Of a stretch of 64,000 bases of DNA, positions 12,774-25,223 are shown piece by piece; the stretch's first letter is position 1, and each line of letters starts with the position of its first letter. The DNA lies in assembly GCF_001632365.1 (NCBI RefSeq), contig NW_024468526.1, positions 290,882-354,881 of the forward strand. The letters run 5' to 3'. The position numbers were made by a program, and so were the translations under genes. The stretch is from Laetiporus sulphureus 93-53. Taxonomy: Eukaryota; Basidiomycota; Agaricomycetes; Polyporales; Laetiporaceae. The notes beneath the pieces are model-generated. The model did no database searches. It saw only the letters and a program-made list of their open reading frames with translations, and was not told the origin of the DNA.

Positions 12774-13400
12774 ATGTCTAGCCCAATCGCCATCCCCCGT
12801 CGCTCCTCGCCCGCCCGGTCTGCTGCCGCTGACTCGCCCGTGGGCTCGCCGACGGGACTGTACGTCCCAGTTCACAAGCGTTCAGCCTCGTCGTCACCCT
12901 CGACGTCGACGATACGCTCCAACTCTCCTCCGCGCAGTCCCCGCGCGGCCGTGCATCGTAAGTTTGCCCAATGTCTGATATAGTGGTGTGCACCTTGACT
13001 GACCGGACGTCTGCCAGAACCGCTTACGATTATGCCGATGGGCGCAAAGGTGCCCTTCGTGTACGACATGATCGAGTTGCTCGCTCTCTCCGCCTCGCCC
13101 CTCGTCGGCCTCTCCCCCTCCCAGCGTGAGCATCTCGCGCAGCTCCTGCCATTAACCGCACCGAACTCCGCTGCCTCTCCCAAGGAGATGACTCCAAACC
13201 CGAACGCGAGTGCACGGCGTCGGCGCCCCGCGGCAGGTCGGCGCAGCACGAATGCGAAGAAGCTCGCGATGGAAGTGCATACTGATGTGGAGAGTCGCCG
13301 GAAGCGCCATGGTCAGTTTGGGTGGCACGCCCATGAGGCCGGCGAGGAGAGCTGGAGGCATGTCGGTGCGCCTGTTGTAGGAGTGCCACAGGCGGCGTGA
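12774..13400 (+). CDS. Hypothetical basidiomycete protein, Ser/Pro-rich N-terminus
   Basis: Two exons (12774-12957 and 13018-13400) with a 60 nt GT-AG intron give 188 residues. The N-terminal about 60 residues are rich in Ser, Pro and Arg with SP and RSP motifs that resemble kinase target sites. The middle has a short hydrophobic helix (VYDMIELLALSASPLVGLS). It is followed by a Ser/Thr/Pro segment and a strongly basic patch (SARRRRPAAGRR). It ends GQFGWHAHEAGEESW and a short tail. I recognise no domain. The intron removes stops and joins two open frames in phase, which supports the model; function is unknown. Confidence 0.6.
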
Positions 13401-15048
13401 CCTTGGCTGGATGGCTGTGGCTATGGAAATTCTCATTGGAATGGACGGACGATTCATCAACGGTATAGCATGATACTTATTAATCCTAATGACCGGTAAT
13501 ATGTAACAGCTCATCATGTACAATGTATCATTATCACAATGTATTGATCCACTCCGTGCGTTTACTACAATGGGTTGACTCATTAGAAGCAAGAAATCTA
13601 GCACTTGGTTAAGACAAAACTTCCGGTGCTTATGATGCACCGCGCGAAGAATATCTCGAAGGATAGAGACACTCATCTGACTCGACTCGGGGATGCAGCT
13701 ATCATTGGATGGATATAAACTCCTTCTGAGTCGCAATATGCCGATCTTTTGTATCAGATGGTTGTAGTTGACAAATTTCCAGTCAGCCGCAGGATCGGGC
13801 ACTGGTCTTGCGGCTTCTATGGGAGACCACAGGGGAAGCACGGACTCCAGCGGGAGTTATTCAGGGCCCTCGTCCGAGGTAAGCCTCGATAGCAAGGCCG
13901 AGCTCCGCAACGACGCAGCCGATGATGGCAAGCCGACTTCAATAATCGCCACTTGTGGCAGCTATGCAGTATGATTGCCAGGTAACTTTAGTGTTCTCTC
14001 TCTCATACTAAATAGTGCAGTGGCAACTAGTATGGGGGAGGGGGCACGGAGGCGGGCGCTTGGTGCAGAGTGCTCAACGGGCGCTTCACGGGCGCATTCA
14101 ATTCAACGTGGCTGGAGTCCGACCGCCACCTCATCCACGCCTGTCACCATGTTCTGGAGACCTTTTCCAATGTATAAACATGTGGCCCGTTGAGTGTGTT
14201 TTATTTAGACAATTTCCCTGAATTTATTTCTCGAACTCTACGTTGGGATCTCTGTTTACAACCGAGACTTCATCTTCAAAGATGATTGCCTGACTGGTGA
14301 GTTGACTTGCTACTATTTATTGCGATATTGTCATAACCCCATAGCTCATCTGTTTTCAACGTAAAGTATGTGCTCCTGTGCCGACATATGATAACCGGAT
14401 GAATGGAAGGAAAAGCTGGGCTTCTTGCATCTCTGAATCTGAGCGAGCGCGATGAGATTTTCTAGGCAGAAAAGGTGTAGTTCTCTAGAAGGCATCGACA
14501 GAAATCATTAAATGTTAAAGTTCCGTGTAGGCTTTCGGTCACCGGTCTCACGCTAGTCTCATGCCGCCTTCCATTAGTGCTACTTGTCTAGACGTCCTGA
14601 GGGCTCATAGAGACGTCGTCACGTCACTGATGCTCATGCTGTGGAATTACTCGACTGCGATAGATGCGACATTCTGAATGCTGGATACCATACAGCACGG
14701 ACAGACTGATGAGACCTATCGTCTGTTTTCAATGTCGCCAGCAGCGGTATTTACGGCTGCAAGCTCCTGGTCCGTTCCTTCCATGGTCATTCTACACCGA
14801 CAGGTTATTTTTATGTTGGCAAGCCTGCGCGCATCCTTGTGCGATGTGACCATCATGAAGCAAAGGAAATGTGTCAACCTACTTTTCTCACGCCGTCAAG
14901 CTATATGGGCTTCCCTCACAGGTCTTGCAATGCCGAAAATCAAGCGCCGCGGACTACGTTAAAGGCGTGTGTTCGCACTACCGTTCTCCCCAAGCACGCC
15001 AATCTGCAAGAACATCTCGAACGCGATACCTATAGGACATTTTAACCC
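13401..15048. other. Intergenic, no supported gene
   Basis: About 1.6 kb with only short overlapping ORFs in several frames and no conserved motif. I see no RNA gene or repeat. Confidence 0.4.
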
Positions 15049-15558
15049 ATGTTGTTTAGGACGTTGTGAGTCCCTTGCACCCCCACACCCTCGCATGCAC
15101 ATCATTGATAATCCGACCGCAGCACCATAGCCTCCCTAGTGTCCTTTGCAAGCGCTCTCATCCTTCAAACGCCGACGGAATGGGTCAGTGACGCCCCAGC
15201 GAACATCAGCTGGGAATCGCAACCCGATGATCCCTCCACGTTCGCGCTGGTACTTACCAATCTCAACGATCCGAGCCACATCAGCTACGCTCTCGCCAGC
15301 CCCATCCAGACGTCCGCCGGTTTTTCTTCCTTTGAAGTACCCACCGTTCCTACCGGGTACGTTTCTAGTCAGCGGTCAAGCCGTTAGCCACAAGTTTGAC
15401 GCTTCTTCTTAGAAGCGGCTATGTTGTGTCGGCAGTGAACGCGACGTATGTGCTGTCGTTCTCCATCATAATATGACTTACAGACTGAATGGAATGTTGA
15501 CAGCAACAATGACGAAGTGTACGCGCAAAGTGGAGAGTTCGCCATTGTCCGCTTCTAG
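15049..15558 (+). CDS. Small secreted Kre9/Knh1-like Ig-fold protein
   Basis: Four exons (15049-15065, 15123-15356, 15413-15445 and 15504-15558) give 112 residues. The first coding exon is only 17 nt. Splicing creates a signal peptide (MLFRTFTIASLVSFASA) directly before the domain. The mature chain begins LQTPTEWVSDAPANISW and ends NDEVYAQSGEFAIVRF, the start and end signature of the Kre9/Knh1 N-terminal domain. In fungi this domain occurs in Ser/Thr-rich GPI-anchored cell-wall proteins. Here the stop follows the domain at once, so there is no Ser/Thr tail or GPI signal and the product should be freely secreted. A cell-wall or cell-surface role is inferred from the family. Confidence 0.75.
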
Positions 15559-16184
15559 GATGTCTGTCTTAGTTGAAGTATGCGGCGAAGAACCCGAATT
15601 ATAGACCGAGTACTCCTTTTTTTAACAACACCTATACCGTTGGATTAACTTTCGCATATTGCGGCCGGCGATCGCACATGCTCGGTCACAATTTGTCTTG
15701 CATCCATGGGACGTGATATGCACGATCCCTTTGTACTATCATCGCAGGCACATGCAACAGTAGCACATTCATTCAAGCTAATCATGCCCTTCATATTCAA
15801 GTTCAATCAACGCTGTCTATCCGCAAATACTTCCGAGATGCGACGAGATCCAATTAATGCTGGACAACATCAACGTCTCCGACACCTTCACGTTTCAAAT
15901 AAGGTTGTACATTGAACCTTGAAGTATGCTGTGTTGCGGATATAGCATACATTACACGAAACATGTCGGTACAGTACAGTACAGAGTCTATCGCATCTAC
16001 TCCACCATAACCCAAACTTTAACCCGGGACACGCTGTCTCGGCCGAGCGAGTTCTCTCTATGTATCACCAGCAAGCCTACTGCGACCTGTGCGCAGCCAC
16101 ACCAAAAAACGGGGGTGGGGAACCAATAAATATACAGCGTAAGAGCTTTCAAAGATGAAGATATATGTGTATGGACTAAGATGA
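15559..16184. other. Intergenic between convergent genes
   Basis: About 620 bp of AT-richer sequence shared as 3' flank by the secreted protein (plus) and the transporter (minus). No gene seen. Confidence 0.4.
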
Positions 16185-18408
16185 TCACAACTTCGCGAAA
16201 AGTAAACCGATGACGATAAAGATGATCGTGGACGGAGGGGTTACGACACAGTATGACCAAAACACCGTCCGGCTGATCAACCTCTCGAACGCGTCGCCGG
16301 ACGCTGCCTGCGTGATCTGCGCGAGGGTCAACGCTGGCGGAGATGCGATCAACAGCACGTTCGACACGACAAAGACCGGGCTGCACAGAGAAGTCATCAG
16401 TATGCCGGCATGTGGCATGGACACGAGCAAGGACGTACTCATCAAACACCTCCTGTAGGTCAAGCTTCGTCGACATCGCCATCAGCGGCAACAGCAACAG
16501 CGGCGTAACGATCATCCTCGAGACGACTGCGACCAACACCGTCTTCGTCTCTCCAGGCCGCTTGTGCACCTTCCTCTTCTGACGCATCGCGCCCTTATCG
16601 CGACGCCTCATGCTGAAAATCTCCTTCACATTCTCAAACAGGGACAACCGAGACGCGGTACTCGGGCTGCGCGTCGTCGGCCCATCCGACACCGGCCTGT
16701 GATGCGACGGCAGCCGCGTCTCGATCTCTGATGGGGTGTAGAAATATGCGCCGAGCACGACCAGTGTGAGCGGGATGGAGCAGTTGCCCGCAGCGGTCAA
16801 CGCGCCCTTGACGGGCTGCACGTGCTTCTCAAGGATGTGCTGCAACGGCTGTATGGACGCGACGATGAGTGACGCAAGTGCCGCCCAGAGCGGGGCGGTC
16901 ATGAACTCGTAGAAGGTAAACCACCACCTGCCCATGCGGTTTCGCATGCGCCGCATGCGTGATTGCCACGCCGAGGATGTCGGCTCGGTGATCTCGCGAC
17001 GTGTGATGAACTCGATCTCTTCAGCGTTCATGTCTTCGGCATCGTTGAACAGCGACGGCGCATTGGACATGATATCATGTAGATGTGGTGGAGGCGAAGG
17101 AGCACGCGAGTTAGGTTGGGACTTGGAGTGGTCGGTGCCCTCGGCGTCTCCCGTCCTGGTGTCGTCAGACTGCAATGACAATGATGACGTTTCATAACGC
17201 AGCGTCTGCTCTTCTTGCGGATTTGAGAGGGCGGTCTCCGCTGCTTCGATCAGCGGGGAGCTACATGGCTCATGATCCGAGCCGTCGGGGTCGGCATTGG
17301 ACAGCAGTCGAACACCATAACTCCATCGCAGCTATGAAGACAACCGTCAATCTATCTATGGGTTAAGAACAAGTTTAACCAGTCACGTACCACCATGCCA
17401 AGTGTCGAATAGAGCACTAGATAGGTGAGGGCTCTACCGACCATAGCATCGATGTTGTCATCTGCTCCCCACTTCAATCCCGGCACAGTGATGACCAAGC
17501 TCTGCATGAGCGCGATGGGCAATGAGTTGGAGTTCATGAACATCGATGCAGCAATTGCGAAGCTCCTGTGGTTGTGAGGCAGGTCAGCGATCAGGCATGA
17601 CGTCCCATCCAAATTGTTTCGGCAGCGAAGGCATCGAAACAGGAAAGTGTCTCAATCCTGGGACTAGCGATCGCCCAATATGACACCGATCACCTGTCAA
17701 AAGTTGGCGAGCGCCAGTCCCCATTGGTGGCAGGTGCATACAGCAAACTCAATCATGTTGAGCGCTCCCGCGTATACACAGAAACTTGTGGGTTGTGAGG
17801 GGAACATGGCGGCGATAGGCCAGCGGAAAGCCCGTCTCCTCGTCGACCACATTGCCTCATGTTGGGGACGCGATTATACCCCGCCGGTAAGAATGATCAG
17901 AGAGACGACATACCTCTGCGACTTCTTCAGCCTGAACATCAAGCTAAGAACATAGGCAACGATCATGGAAGCAACGGTTGTGACGACGAAGAAGATGGGT
18001 ATGATCCATAGCTCCCGCAGCTTTGCTGATGGAATTCACGTCAGGACGCGGTTCACAAGACTTCAATACCAGATACACACCTGGTGACAAGAAGAACGCT
18101 ACTTTCGAGAACAAGAGGCACGGCGTGAATAATGAGACATTTATGCGATTTAGTTGCTGGATGACATTGCGAGATTAGTGGTGAAATGAGGATACAAAAC
18201 TAGACGATGCACCTTTTGTGTCTTCTTATCCAATACACCTCTCGTCGCCAGAATATAACCAGCCAGACATTGCAGGAATACCTCGAGGATAGACTGCAGA
18301 AATGAGTTTCACGTCAGCGCTTCGGCGGGACTGCGGAATACGGGACGCGGAACCTACTCCAAAAACAGTTTTCAGAAGCGGCCCTACTGGCGTGTCGGTC
18401 ATGAGCAT
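16185..18408 (-). CDS. Auxin efflux carrier-family membrane transporter
   Basis: Seven minus-strand exons (18358-18408, 18213-18293, 18081-18156, 17914-18025, 17391-17565, 16439-17331 and 16185-16380) give 527 residues. The fold is that of the auxin-efflux-carrier/PIN-like transport proteins (PF03547 type): an N-terminal bundle of membrane helices, a long hydrophilic loop and a C-terminal bundle. Landmarks are LATRGVLDKKTQKQLN, NVSLFTPCLLFSKVAFFLSP, AIAASMFMNSNSLPIALMQS and, at the C-terminus, SNVLLIASPPALTLAQITQA followed by a last helix ending LLFAKL. The loop is rich in charged and Ser residues, including LFNDAEDMNAEEIEF. It probably acts in the ER or vacuolar membrane like its yeast relatives; the substrate is unknown. 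The intron between exons 4 and 5 is about 350 nt, far longer than the others. Confidence 0.88.
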
Positions 18409-19733
18409 CGGATGAACGAAATGAGGAGTGGATGGCGGAAAGAGGATGAAAGGAAGAAGAGAGGATTAGGGGCGGGAGAGGGGCTCTTTAAGGCTGATGC
18501 GTCATTTCAAGTGCGCTGTGGCTGGAGGCACTGCCTCCCATTCTTGGCAACTCCCCTCGTTCTCGGTTCGCATCCGAAATGATTTTCACTTTCGCCGTCT
18601 GCATGGACACGACGCACACGAATGGTCCAGGTCGTCGCATGCGCAGCGCGCGGTGGGAAGCTGCCACAAATCGCCCAGTTCCAGTTGGTCCGTCTCTGTG
18701 CGCTCGAACACACGAAGCTCGGCCAGAGTAATCACTCGTGCATGCTGCGGGATATCAGAGCACAAATAGGCCGCCATTATACATAAGAGATCATCTGCAC
18801 GTGAAAGCCAAACTAGCGATCTCTCTGGTGCGATAGTTTCACAACACGTGTAGAGTTCATGACAATCTTACTACCATCGAGGTTTGCGGAGCATGATGTG
18901 ACGAACACGTCCACATGAAACCCTTCACACGCCTCTGAGTTACAGAGGTATTTCGTAGAAAGTCCTCGATGACTCCAGAGCAGGAACTCTAGGCAAGACA
19001 ACAGCGTGGCCTCGTGATGATCGCAGTGCTGCCACCTACGTACGTAAGTCTCGAGTCTCCTGGCCCGGCTGCGCACACGTTCGTCCGATTCCTTGGCGCA
19101 AATGCCATTTTGATCACATACTCTTTCAACAAAAAGTGAACACGGGGGAAATGCAATCACGTAGTCGCACGGTATCGCAAGCGGAATTAGACGCATGCGG
19201 CTTGTGGCCACCACCGCGCCACCTGCAACGCTGCGCGCCTAATGTTGCTGAGGACATCACCCAAAATGGAAGTTGCAGTGGAACGGTTCCGGTGACACCG
19301 CAGCATGCTCTATGGCCCTTTGACGACTTCGCTTAGGAACACGTTCCTTCGTGGCTGCGCGTCCCGATATGGTGGTCCTTCTGAATGAGAACAATAATCG
19401 AAAGAGAAATTCATGCAAGAAAGAAAACGTTTCATAGGTGCTTGCTCAGCTGAAGCGCCGAGAACAAAGAAAGGTCAAGAAGTCATGGCGGGGGATCAGA
19501 TTCGTGTGGCCACGAACGGTGAGTATTGGCCACAGGACGCTATGCGTGGAATATAGAGTCCGTGGCAGTGGCCGAAATTGCTCGTAACCTGTCAAACTCA
19601 TTTTTTCTCTTTGTGGCCCGCCTGTGGCAGCTCATGGCCCCAAACCTCTTTTCGCGTGTTCATATCTTTCAGAGACATGGATATAAAAGCACGCTGCATT
19701 CAGTACGGACTTCCTTCATCTTCGTGTCGAAAT
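18409..19733. other. Intergenic, divergent promoter region
   Basis: About 1.3 kb between divergent genes. It must contain both promoters. The TATA-like site of the right-hand gene is listed separately. No ORF in it looks like a gene. Confidence 0.4.
19680..19688 (+). promoter_or_regulatory. TATA box for gene at 19734
   Basis: ATATAAAAG lies about 50 bp upstream of the ATG at 19734, a good match to a fungal TATA element. Confidence 0.5.
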
Positions 19734-20778
19734 ATGAGTGCTGACTCCTCCACTATCGGCTCGCTCATGCATCCCACAAAGACAATCTGGACCCCAGAAT
19801 TCGTCGAGAATGAAGACGTCTCCGGACGCACGGACCTCTCGTTCAGCCCCTCGATTGGCTTCCACGAGAGCCGCAGCCTCCAGCTCCCTATGCTCCCCAA
19901 GATGGTTCCTAATTCAGTAAACGATACATTTCCTCACAACCTACTGACGGTGCGCTGCGTCTGTCCTACCTCCTCCTTCAGGCGCTGAGTCATTCCTTAG
20001 GTCGGTTCGAAATGCACGGCCCGGGTATTCCTCTGGTCGAAGTTCCGGGCGGCGTACTACAGGTGCTTTAACGTGGACCCCGACGGTGTAGCAGCAAGCG
20101 TATGGATGGCCGCGACGGTCAGGAAGGAGCTGTGGTCGGTTACTGCGGTATGCTGTCCCCTCGCTTTCGATGACGATGAGCACTGAGCCCGTCGACAGAG
20201 TGGAGTGCGATTGCGCACTTATATGGTCGAGGTTGAAGGCCATGCGTCTGTCCTAAACTTGCAAGTGGTGCCGTTCTTTGGCGAGATGTGGACGGAGGGA
20301 TGGCCTCCCGGACAAGCCATCGGGATGTACAAAGAACCTGTCATGCAGGCGGTGAGATCTCTCGAAAAAAATACAGAGTCGGTACTGATTAATTATTTAC
20401 AAAGCTCCGCGTCTTCGTCGCCATCCCGACTATCACGAATTTTCAAAAGCTGACGCGGCAGCCAGTGATCTACTGCGCGATGATTGTGGTGCGTCAGTCA
20501 GCCTTGAGAATCGATCGTGCCATATGATACCACTGACCTCACAGTGCTGCGATCGGCTGAAGCACATCAAGCGCGGGTTTGTTATGGAGGGCCCATACAA
20601 AACGTGCAGCTTCTTTGTCCAGCAGACGGTGCCCGGGAATGAAGAAAATCGACTCGCCTTGAAGAACAAAGGGTGCATGTTCTACGACGAGGACAAGCAC
20701 GACCGGTATCAGAGGGTACCTGGCCTGGTCAGATCTGGCACTCTCATCGATCAGTCCTTCAGAGATTCATATCCCTAA
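19734..20778 (+). CDS. Hypothetical protein, five exons
   Basis: Exons 19734-19949, 20001-20147, 20199-20351, 20405-20488 and 20545-20778 all join in phase 0 and give 277 residues. The introns are 51-56 nt GT-AG, and the consistency of phase argues strongly for a real gene. No signal peptide or membrane segment is visible. Conserved-looking stretches are VFLWSKFRAAYYRCF, FFGEMWTEGWPPGQAIG, PVIYCAMIVCCDRLKHIKRG and CSFFVQQTVPGNEENR. I do not recognise the family and assign no function. A promoter-like TATA element sits about 50 bp upstream of the start. Confidence 0.65.
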
Positions 20779-21084
20779 TTAGGCTGCGTTGCAAAACGTC
20801 TCGGGACCAATGAGCGACAAGAGGGCTCATCCATTCTTCTTCCTTTCTCTTCCTTGCCCGTGATGTAACATTCATCTGGTATCCCATTAGCATTATTTCT
20901 ACTACACCGCAGGACACGATTTGAGCAGCATGATCAGACAATTAGGCAGCAATAGTATTCTTGACCATTAGCGGTACAGTATGCTCACAGCTCTAGATGA
21001 TACACGTAATGCAGAAATTAACCCAATGTGCTGTGCGAGAAACATAATTCGCAGAAACAAAGTCCCGGCACCGACGGCAGCATA
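20779..21084. other. Intergenic between convergent genes
   Basis: About 300 bp with nothing beyond the two 3' flanks. Confidence 0.4.
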
Positions 21085-22920
21085 CTATGGTTGCGCGGTG
21101 AGCACCTCGAAGTACGTTGTGTACTCCTCCGGCGTCATCAGCTCTTGGTGCTCTTCCGTGACTTCCGAGAGACGTATTGGCTCTCCGTTCACTGTGTACA
21201 GACAAGCGACAAAGCATGGGGGTTCCGGCCGTGAGTAACCGGCAGACATGACGTCTGTGTAACATACGTACCATATACTATGGGTTCCTCCGAGGGAGCT
21301 TCAGCTTCCGCTGGCATTCCCGGCTCCTGAACCTCTGCTACAACCTCCGCTGGAAGCAATAAATCCTGCCCATTCAACCGTGGGATCTTCGGCGTCGCGT
21401 GGGCAACGCCCTCATTCTCCTGAGACCGCGACCTTTTGCGGTACTCGTTCAGTGAGTCAAGGTACTCAATTGACGGCTTCACGTCCTCCTCTTCTTCGCC
21501 AAAGTCGCTTCCGCCACCGGGTAGCGCAGGCGTGCCGTCAGTCGACGGTGCTGCGGACGCAGCGAGCGATGCATAGTACTGATCGTAATCTGCGAATCGT
21601 ATTCATGCTCATAAGTGATCGCCTGACGTTAAGAAAGAAGTTAAAGCTCACAGTCAGCTTCTTGTGCCTGCGAGATCACAAGCTTCACATCTTCACCACT
21701 GATACGCGCAGCAACGGGCGGAGGCCCCGAGATCCCCAAGCCGCGCAGTATCGTGTCGTTTGAGCTCGGCAGACGATTCGTGTCCGCGCCCGACCCCTCC
21801 TCAGCTCGAGCATGCTCTTTTATACCCAGCGCGGTCAAATCGCCTGAGATCGTACTCTTCAAATGCCATGCCGGGAGAAGATTTTGCTGGCGTTTCGCGG
21901 CGGCTTCACGATCACGTTCTGCTCGCTGCGTTGCCTCGTCTTTGTCGACCGACAGCACAATGCCGAACGCATCCTCCTGCTTCAACTCCCCGGATGCTCC
22001 TGCGATCTTCAGGCCGCCATTCTGCGCAGCCAGCTTCGACTTCTCGGCATCGATGATGTGCATTTTGATCCAAAGCGCAACGTCGAAGCTAAAATAGACA
22101 GTTGAATAGTGGGTCGAGAAAAATGGTGAAGGTCGATACATACGCAGGTAGTACCATGTCTTCCGTCCTGCGCAACCCCTCACGAACGAAGCGCATCTGT
22201 CGATTGAAGCGCTGCATACGGTCTTGACTGCCTCGCACACTCTCGGCGTTTTCGTTGTCTACAAGCTCCGCATGGCATACGTCGCAGTTGAATGTGCCAG
22301 CGGCAAAGTCGATTAGCTTATCCGCCTCCAGAGGCGAGAAAGACTTGTGACATTGAGGACAAATGTAGCCCTTGTTGTCGAGTTCCTGTATACTCGACCG
22401 TCAGTGGCGTTGGGGTGTTTCATATCCGTGAGACACACATTGCGCAATGACGAATCAATGATCCGCCGCATCTCGGCAATCCGCCATTTCACGACGTTGC
22501 AGAAGTGCTGATAGTCGATGTAGTAGTACTGTCTTCCGACAGACCGCTGAGCACCCTCCTTCAGCTCGTTCTGACGATAACTGCGGAAACTGGTGAAGAA
22601 CAACAAAAATAAGAGATAATGATACTCACATTCGCACTAGCCTGTCACCTTCCAACGCCGCCATAATCTTATTCAGCTCCTTCAGTTGAAGTCCCATACG
22701 TCCAGCCAAGTCGTCGTCCTTCAAGCTGCCCACCTATCGTGTTCAGTGCTGTCCTGCAAAGCAGAGCATCTCCGTGAATACCAGACACATACACCGGGTG
22801 TCGCACAAGCTGATCCATCACGACCGTAAACTTTGGCTCGTAGAATGCGCGCGAGACATGCTGCACGAGTAGCCGCAGAGTTTCCTGGTCATCCTTCGAG
22901 AGCGTAGATAATGCTGCCAT
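21085..22920 (-). CDS. TFA1: Transcription initiation factor IIE, alpha subunit
   Basis: Seven minus-strand exons (22795-22920, 22630-22733, 22439-22580, 22144-22385, 21652-22088, 21272-21589 and 21085-21191) give 491 residues. The N-terminus is the TFIIE winged helix (TLRLLVQHVSRAFYEPK, then LKDDDLAGRMGLQLKELNKI and the strand YYYIDYQHF). It is followed by the family's zinc ribbon with Cys 133, 136, 158 and 161 (ICPQC...FNCDVC). A helical segment FNRQMRFVREGLRRTEDM comes next. The C-terminal part is acidic (DFGEEEEDVKPS) and ends in a conserved short motif (LMTPEEYTTYFEVL). In RNA polymerase II initiation this subunit bridges Pol II and TFIIH in the nucleus. It shares about 410 bp of upstream DNA with the divergent leucine-rich-repeat gene. 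Confidence 0.92.
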
Positions 22921-23331
22921 GAGCGGGTGCTCAGAACGTCCGAGAGACGTTCGTCACCGCAGATGTGGCTCCAGAATGGCTCGAGAGTTCAAATGAGATG
23001 AGCTTCGAGATGGTTCTGCCACAGCAGCTGGTGGTCGAAATTCAAGCGCGGTGACCGCCCAACGAGCGCTGAACTCACTTTTTCTCGTCCAACGTGTTCT
23101 GCTTACAGCTCACTCAGCCCGTCCTCGTCCGGCGTGACACTCACGCACAGCCTTTTCAGTATCAGTGACCGCGATAGTGAGAGCTTACAAGCGCCGCAGC
23201 TGAGATGGAGCTCGCATGTCTGCCGTCGCAGCCGACGCTGTGGCTCTCAACGATGACTTGTCTCTGAACCACCATCACGACGCCTCATTTACCCGCAGAA
23301 CCCATCCTATCTATTCATTATTTAACGACTT
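22921..23331. promoter_or_regulatory. Shared promoter region of two divergent genes
   Basis: This 411 bp interval separates the TFIIE alpha start (minus) from the leucine-rich-repeat gene start (plus) and must hold both promoters. No clear TATA box is seen, which is usual for housekeeping genes. Confidence 0.45.
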
Positions 23332-24833
23332 ATGGATCCACGAGCCTTCCTACTTTCTGCACCTGCTGCGATGAGGCGTATGTCAGCGGTGAAGGTCCCA
23401 TTCTCTGTGCGGAGCCATATCGAGAGCCTCGATGCAGGCTTGTCTTCTGTGAATGGTTCGTATCTATGTTGTGGCTTTTTCAATGAACTTATAAGCCGTC
23501 TTAGGCGCACTGGAAGTTATCGATATGATACGGTCGAGGCAGCGTGTCACGAAACTAATCCTCGGACACAATGATCTTGGTGACGACGGCTGCGTGGTGC
23601 TGTTCGGTTTTCTTAATTCCCAGAAAGGACGTCGGTATCCCATCTCGGAAATAAGCTTGAACTCGAATCGAATCGGAGACCGGGGCCTGCAGGCAATTGG
23701 CGAATATCTGAAGGATAACACGACGTTGAAGGAGCTCTTCCTGCAGAACGTACGTATCCGCTTGCGCCTACCACTTCATTACATATTCACCGCTATTGTA
23801 GAATGTCTTCAGAGGCAACCCTAGCGTAGTCTCAGCCTTCACGGCAGCCCTCAACTCCTCTTACCTAGAGACGTTGTCGTTGACCACCAATCACGACTTG
23901 TCGGACGCCTTCATCGCCCAGTTCCTGCCGAACATGGATGCGCCCTACCTAGGCGAGATTCATCTATCTGTCCTCGGCATTACTCCGACCTCCGTCCCCC
24001 ATATCGTCGATTACATATCCTCTTCCCGCTGCCGAGTGCACACGCTCAAGATGAATGGCAACCGCCTCGGTATTCGCGGCGCGTGGGCGATCATCCGCGC
24101 CATCCAGCGGCACAACTTCACTCTCACCAAGCTCGAGCTATACGCCAATGGGCTTGCCGACGCCGATGCATCGAGCGAGACAACTGCGAGCGAGGACGAC
24201 GGTGGTGGCCGCGGTCTTTGGCAGGATAAAGAGAAGGAGCTCGGTCGTCTGCTCCACCGCAATAGACAACTGAAGGAGGCGACCGAGAGGGAGGCGTTCG
24301 CGCTCTTGCGACATGCAAGAGCCGTCCTGCTTCGCTCGAAGTATAACGCATCCTCGATGGCGTTGGTGCCTCGCCCTGCACCGAACGAGAGTATTCTCTC
24401 GTCGATCGGAGTTCCAATTGTGCTCACCCAACCAGCACCTCCACCGTTCCCGTTCACCCGCCTCCCCATCGAGCTGCAGCTGCACATCCTCTCATTCCTA
24501 GCACCGACGCTCTCGACCGCACAGCACATTCGCATCTGCACCTTTGCAGCATCACCCGGCACGCTTCCACCGCTTCTCCCGAACCTGTCTCCGCGAGACT
24601 ATTCGTTTGGCTCTTCGATCTCAGCCTTGGGCTTCGGTGCTGGTGTCGGGATGATGCCACGAAAGCGTGCAGGCGCGTCCGTCGGCCCAGGTTCTATCTC
24701 CGGAAAGGTCGCTTCGCCTGGTGATCATAGGAGAGCGGAGGAGCGTGCAAAGTGGTTGATTCGAATGCGGTGCAATGCGTTCGAGCTTGAGGAGGATGGA
24801 GTGTGGGCGCAGATGCATGAGCTTGCGGAATAG
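23332..24833 (+). CDS. Leucine-rich-repeat (RNI-like) protein with F-box-like motif
   Basis: Three exons (23332-23455, 23505-23749 and 23802-24833) give 466 residues. Residues 45-200 contain ribonuclease-inhibitor-type leucine-rich repeats, seen in VTKLILGHNDLGDDG, ISLNSNRIGDRGLQAIG, LKELFLQNN, LETLSLTTNHDLSD and TLKMNGNRLGIRGA. A charged linker (ETTASEDDGGG...) and a helical stretch follow. Near residue 360 there is an F-box-like motif, FTRLPIELQLHILSFLAP. An F-box placed after the repeats is unusual. A substrate-adaptor role in SCF ubiquitin ligase is possible but only inferred. The gene is divergent from TFIIE alpha. Confidence 0.8.
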
Positions 24834-25223
24834 CTGAGCATATCGCTTTTCTCATAATCACACTATTATATAGAGCCGTCGTCGACCGCAGAGAATCCCT
24901 AATTAGTTTTGTTTCGGTTGTAGATGTGTCGCTGTAGCTTGACCATGTAATATACCAGATTGGTGTTCATCTTGTAACAATAACGTTTCATTCTTTCCGC
25001 ATGTTCCCGCTGCGGCTTGCCATACATCCGTTGTTCCACTCTGTGGTGAGTGTCTCGATCAAATACTGGTGTTAGTACATACGCAAAGACGATCTAGGTA
25101 CAAAACGACTCGTTTGAACGTGCGCCAGTTGTCCTGCTTCCTCTTATGTGTGTAGATTACATTGCCGCACGTCAGCAGGAAGAAGGGGTTCATCTATCTC
25201 TGCTATCTAGTTTCTCGCTACTC
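24834..25223. other. Intergenic between convergent genes
   Basis: About 390 bp of 3' flanks; nothing else is seen. Confidence 0.4.
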
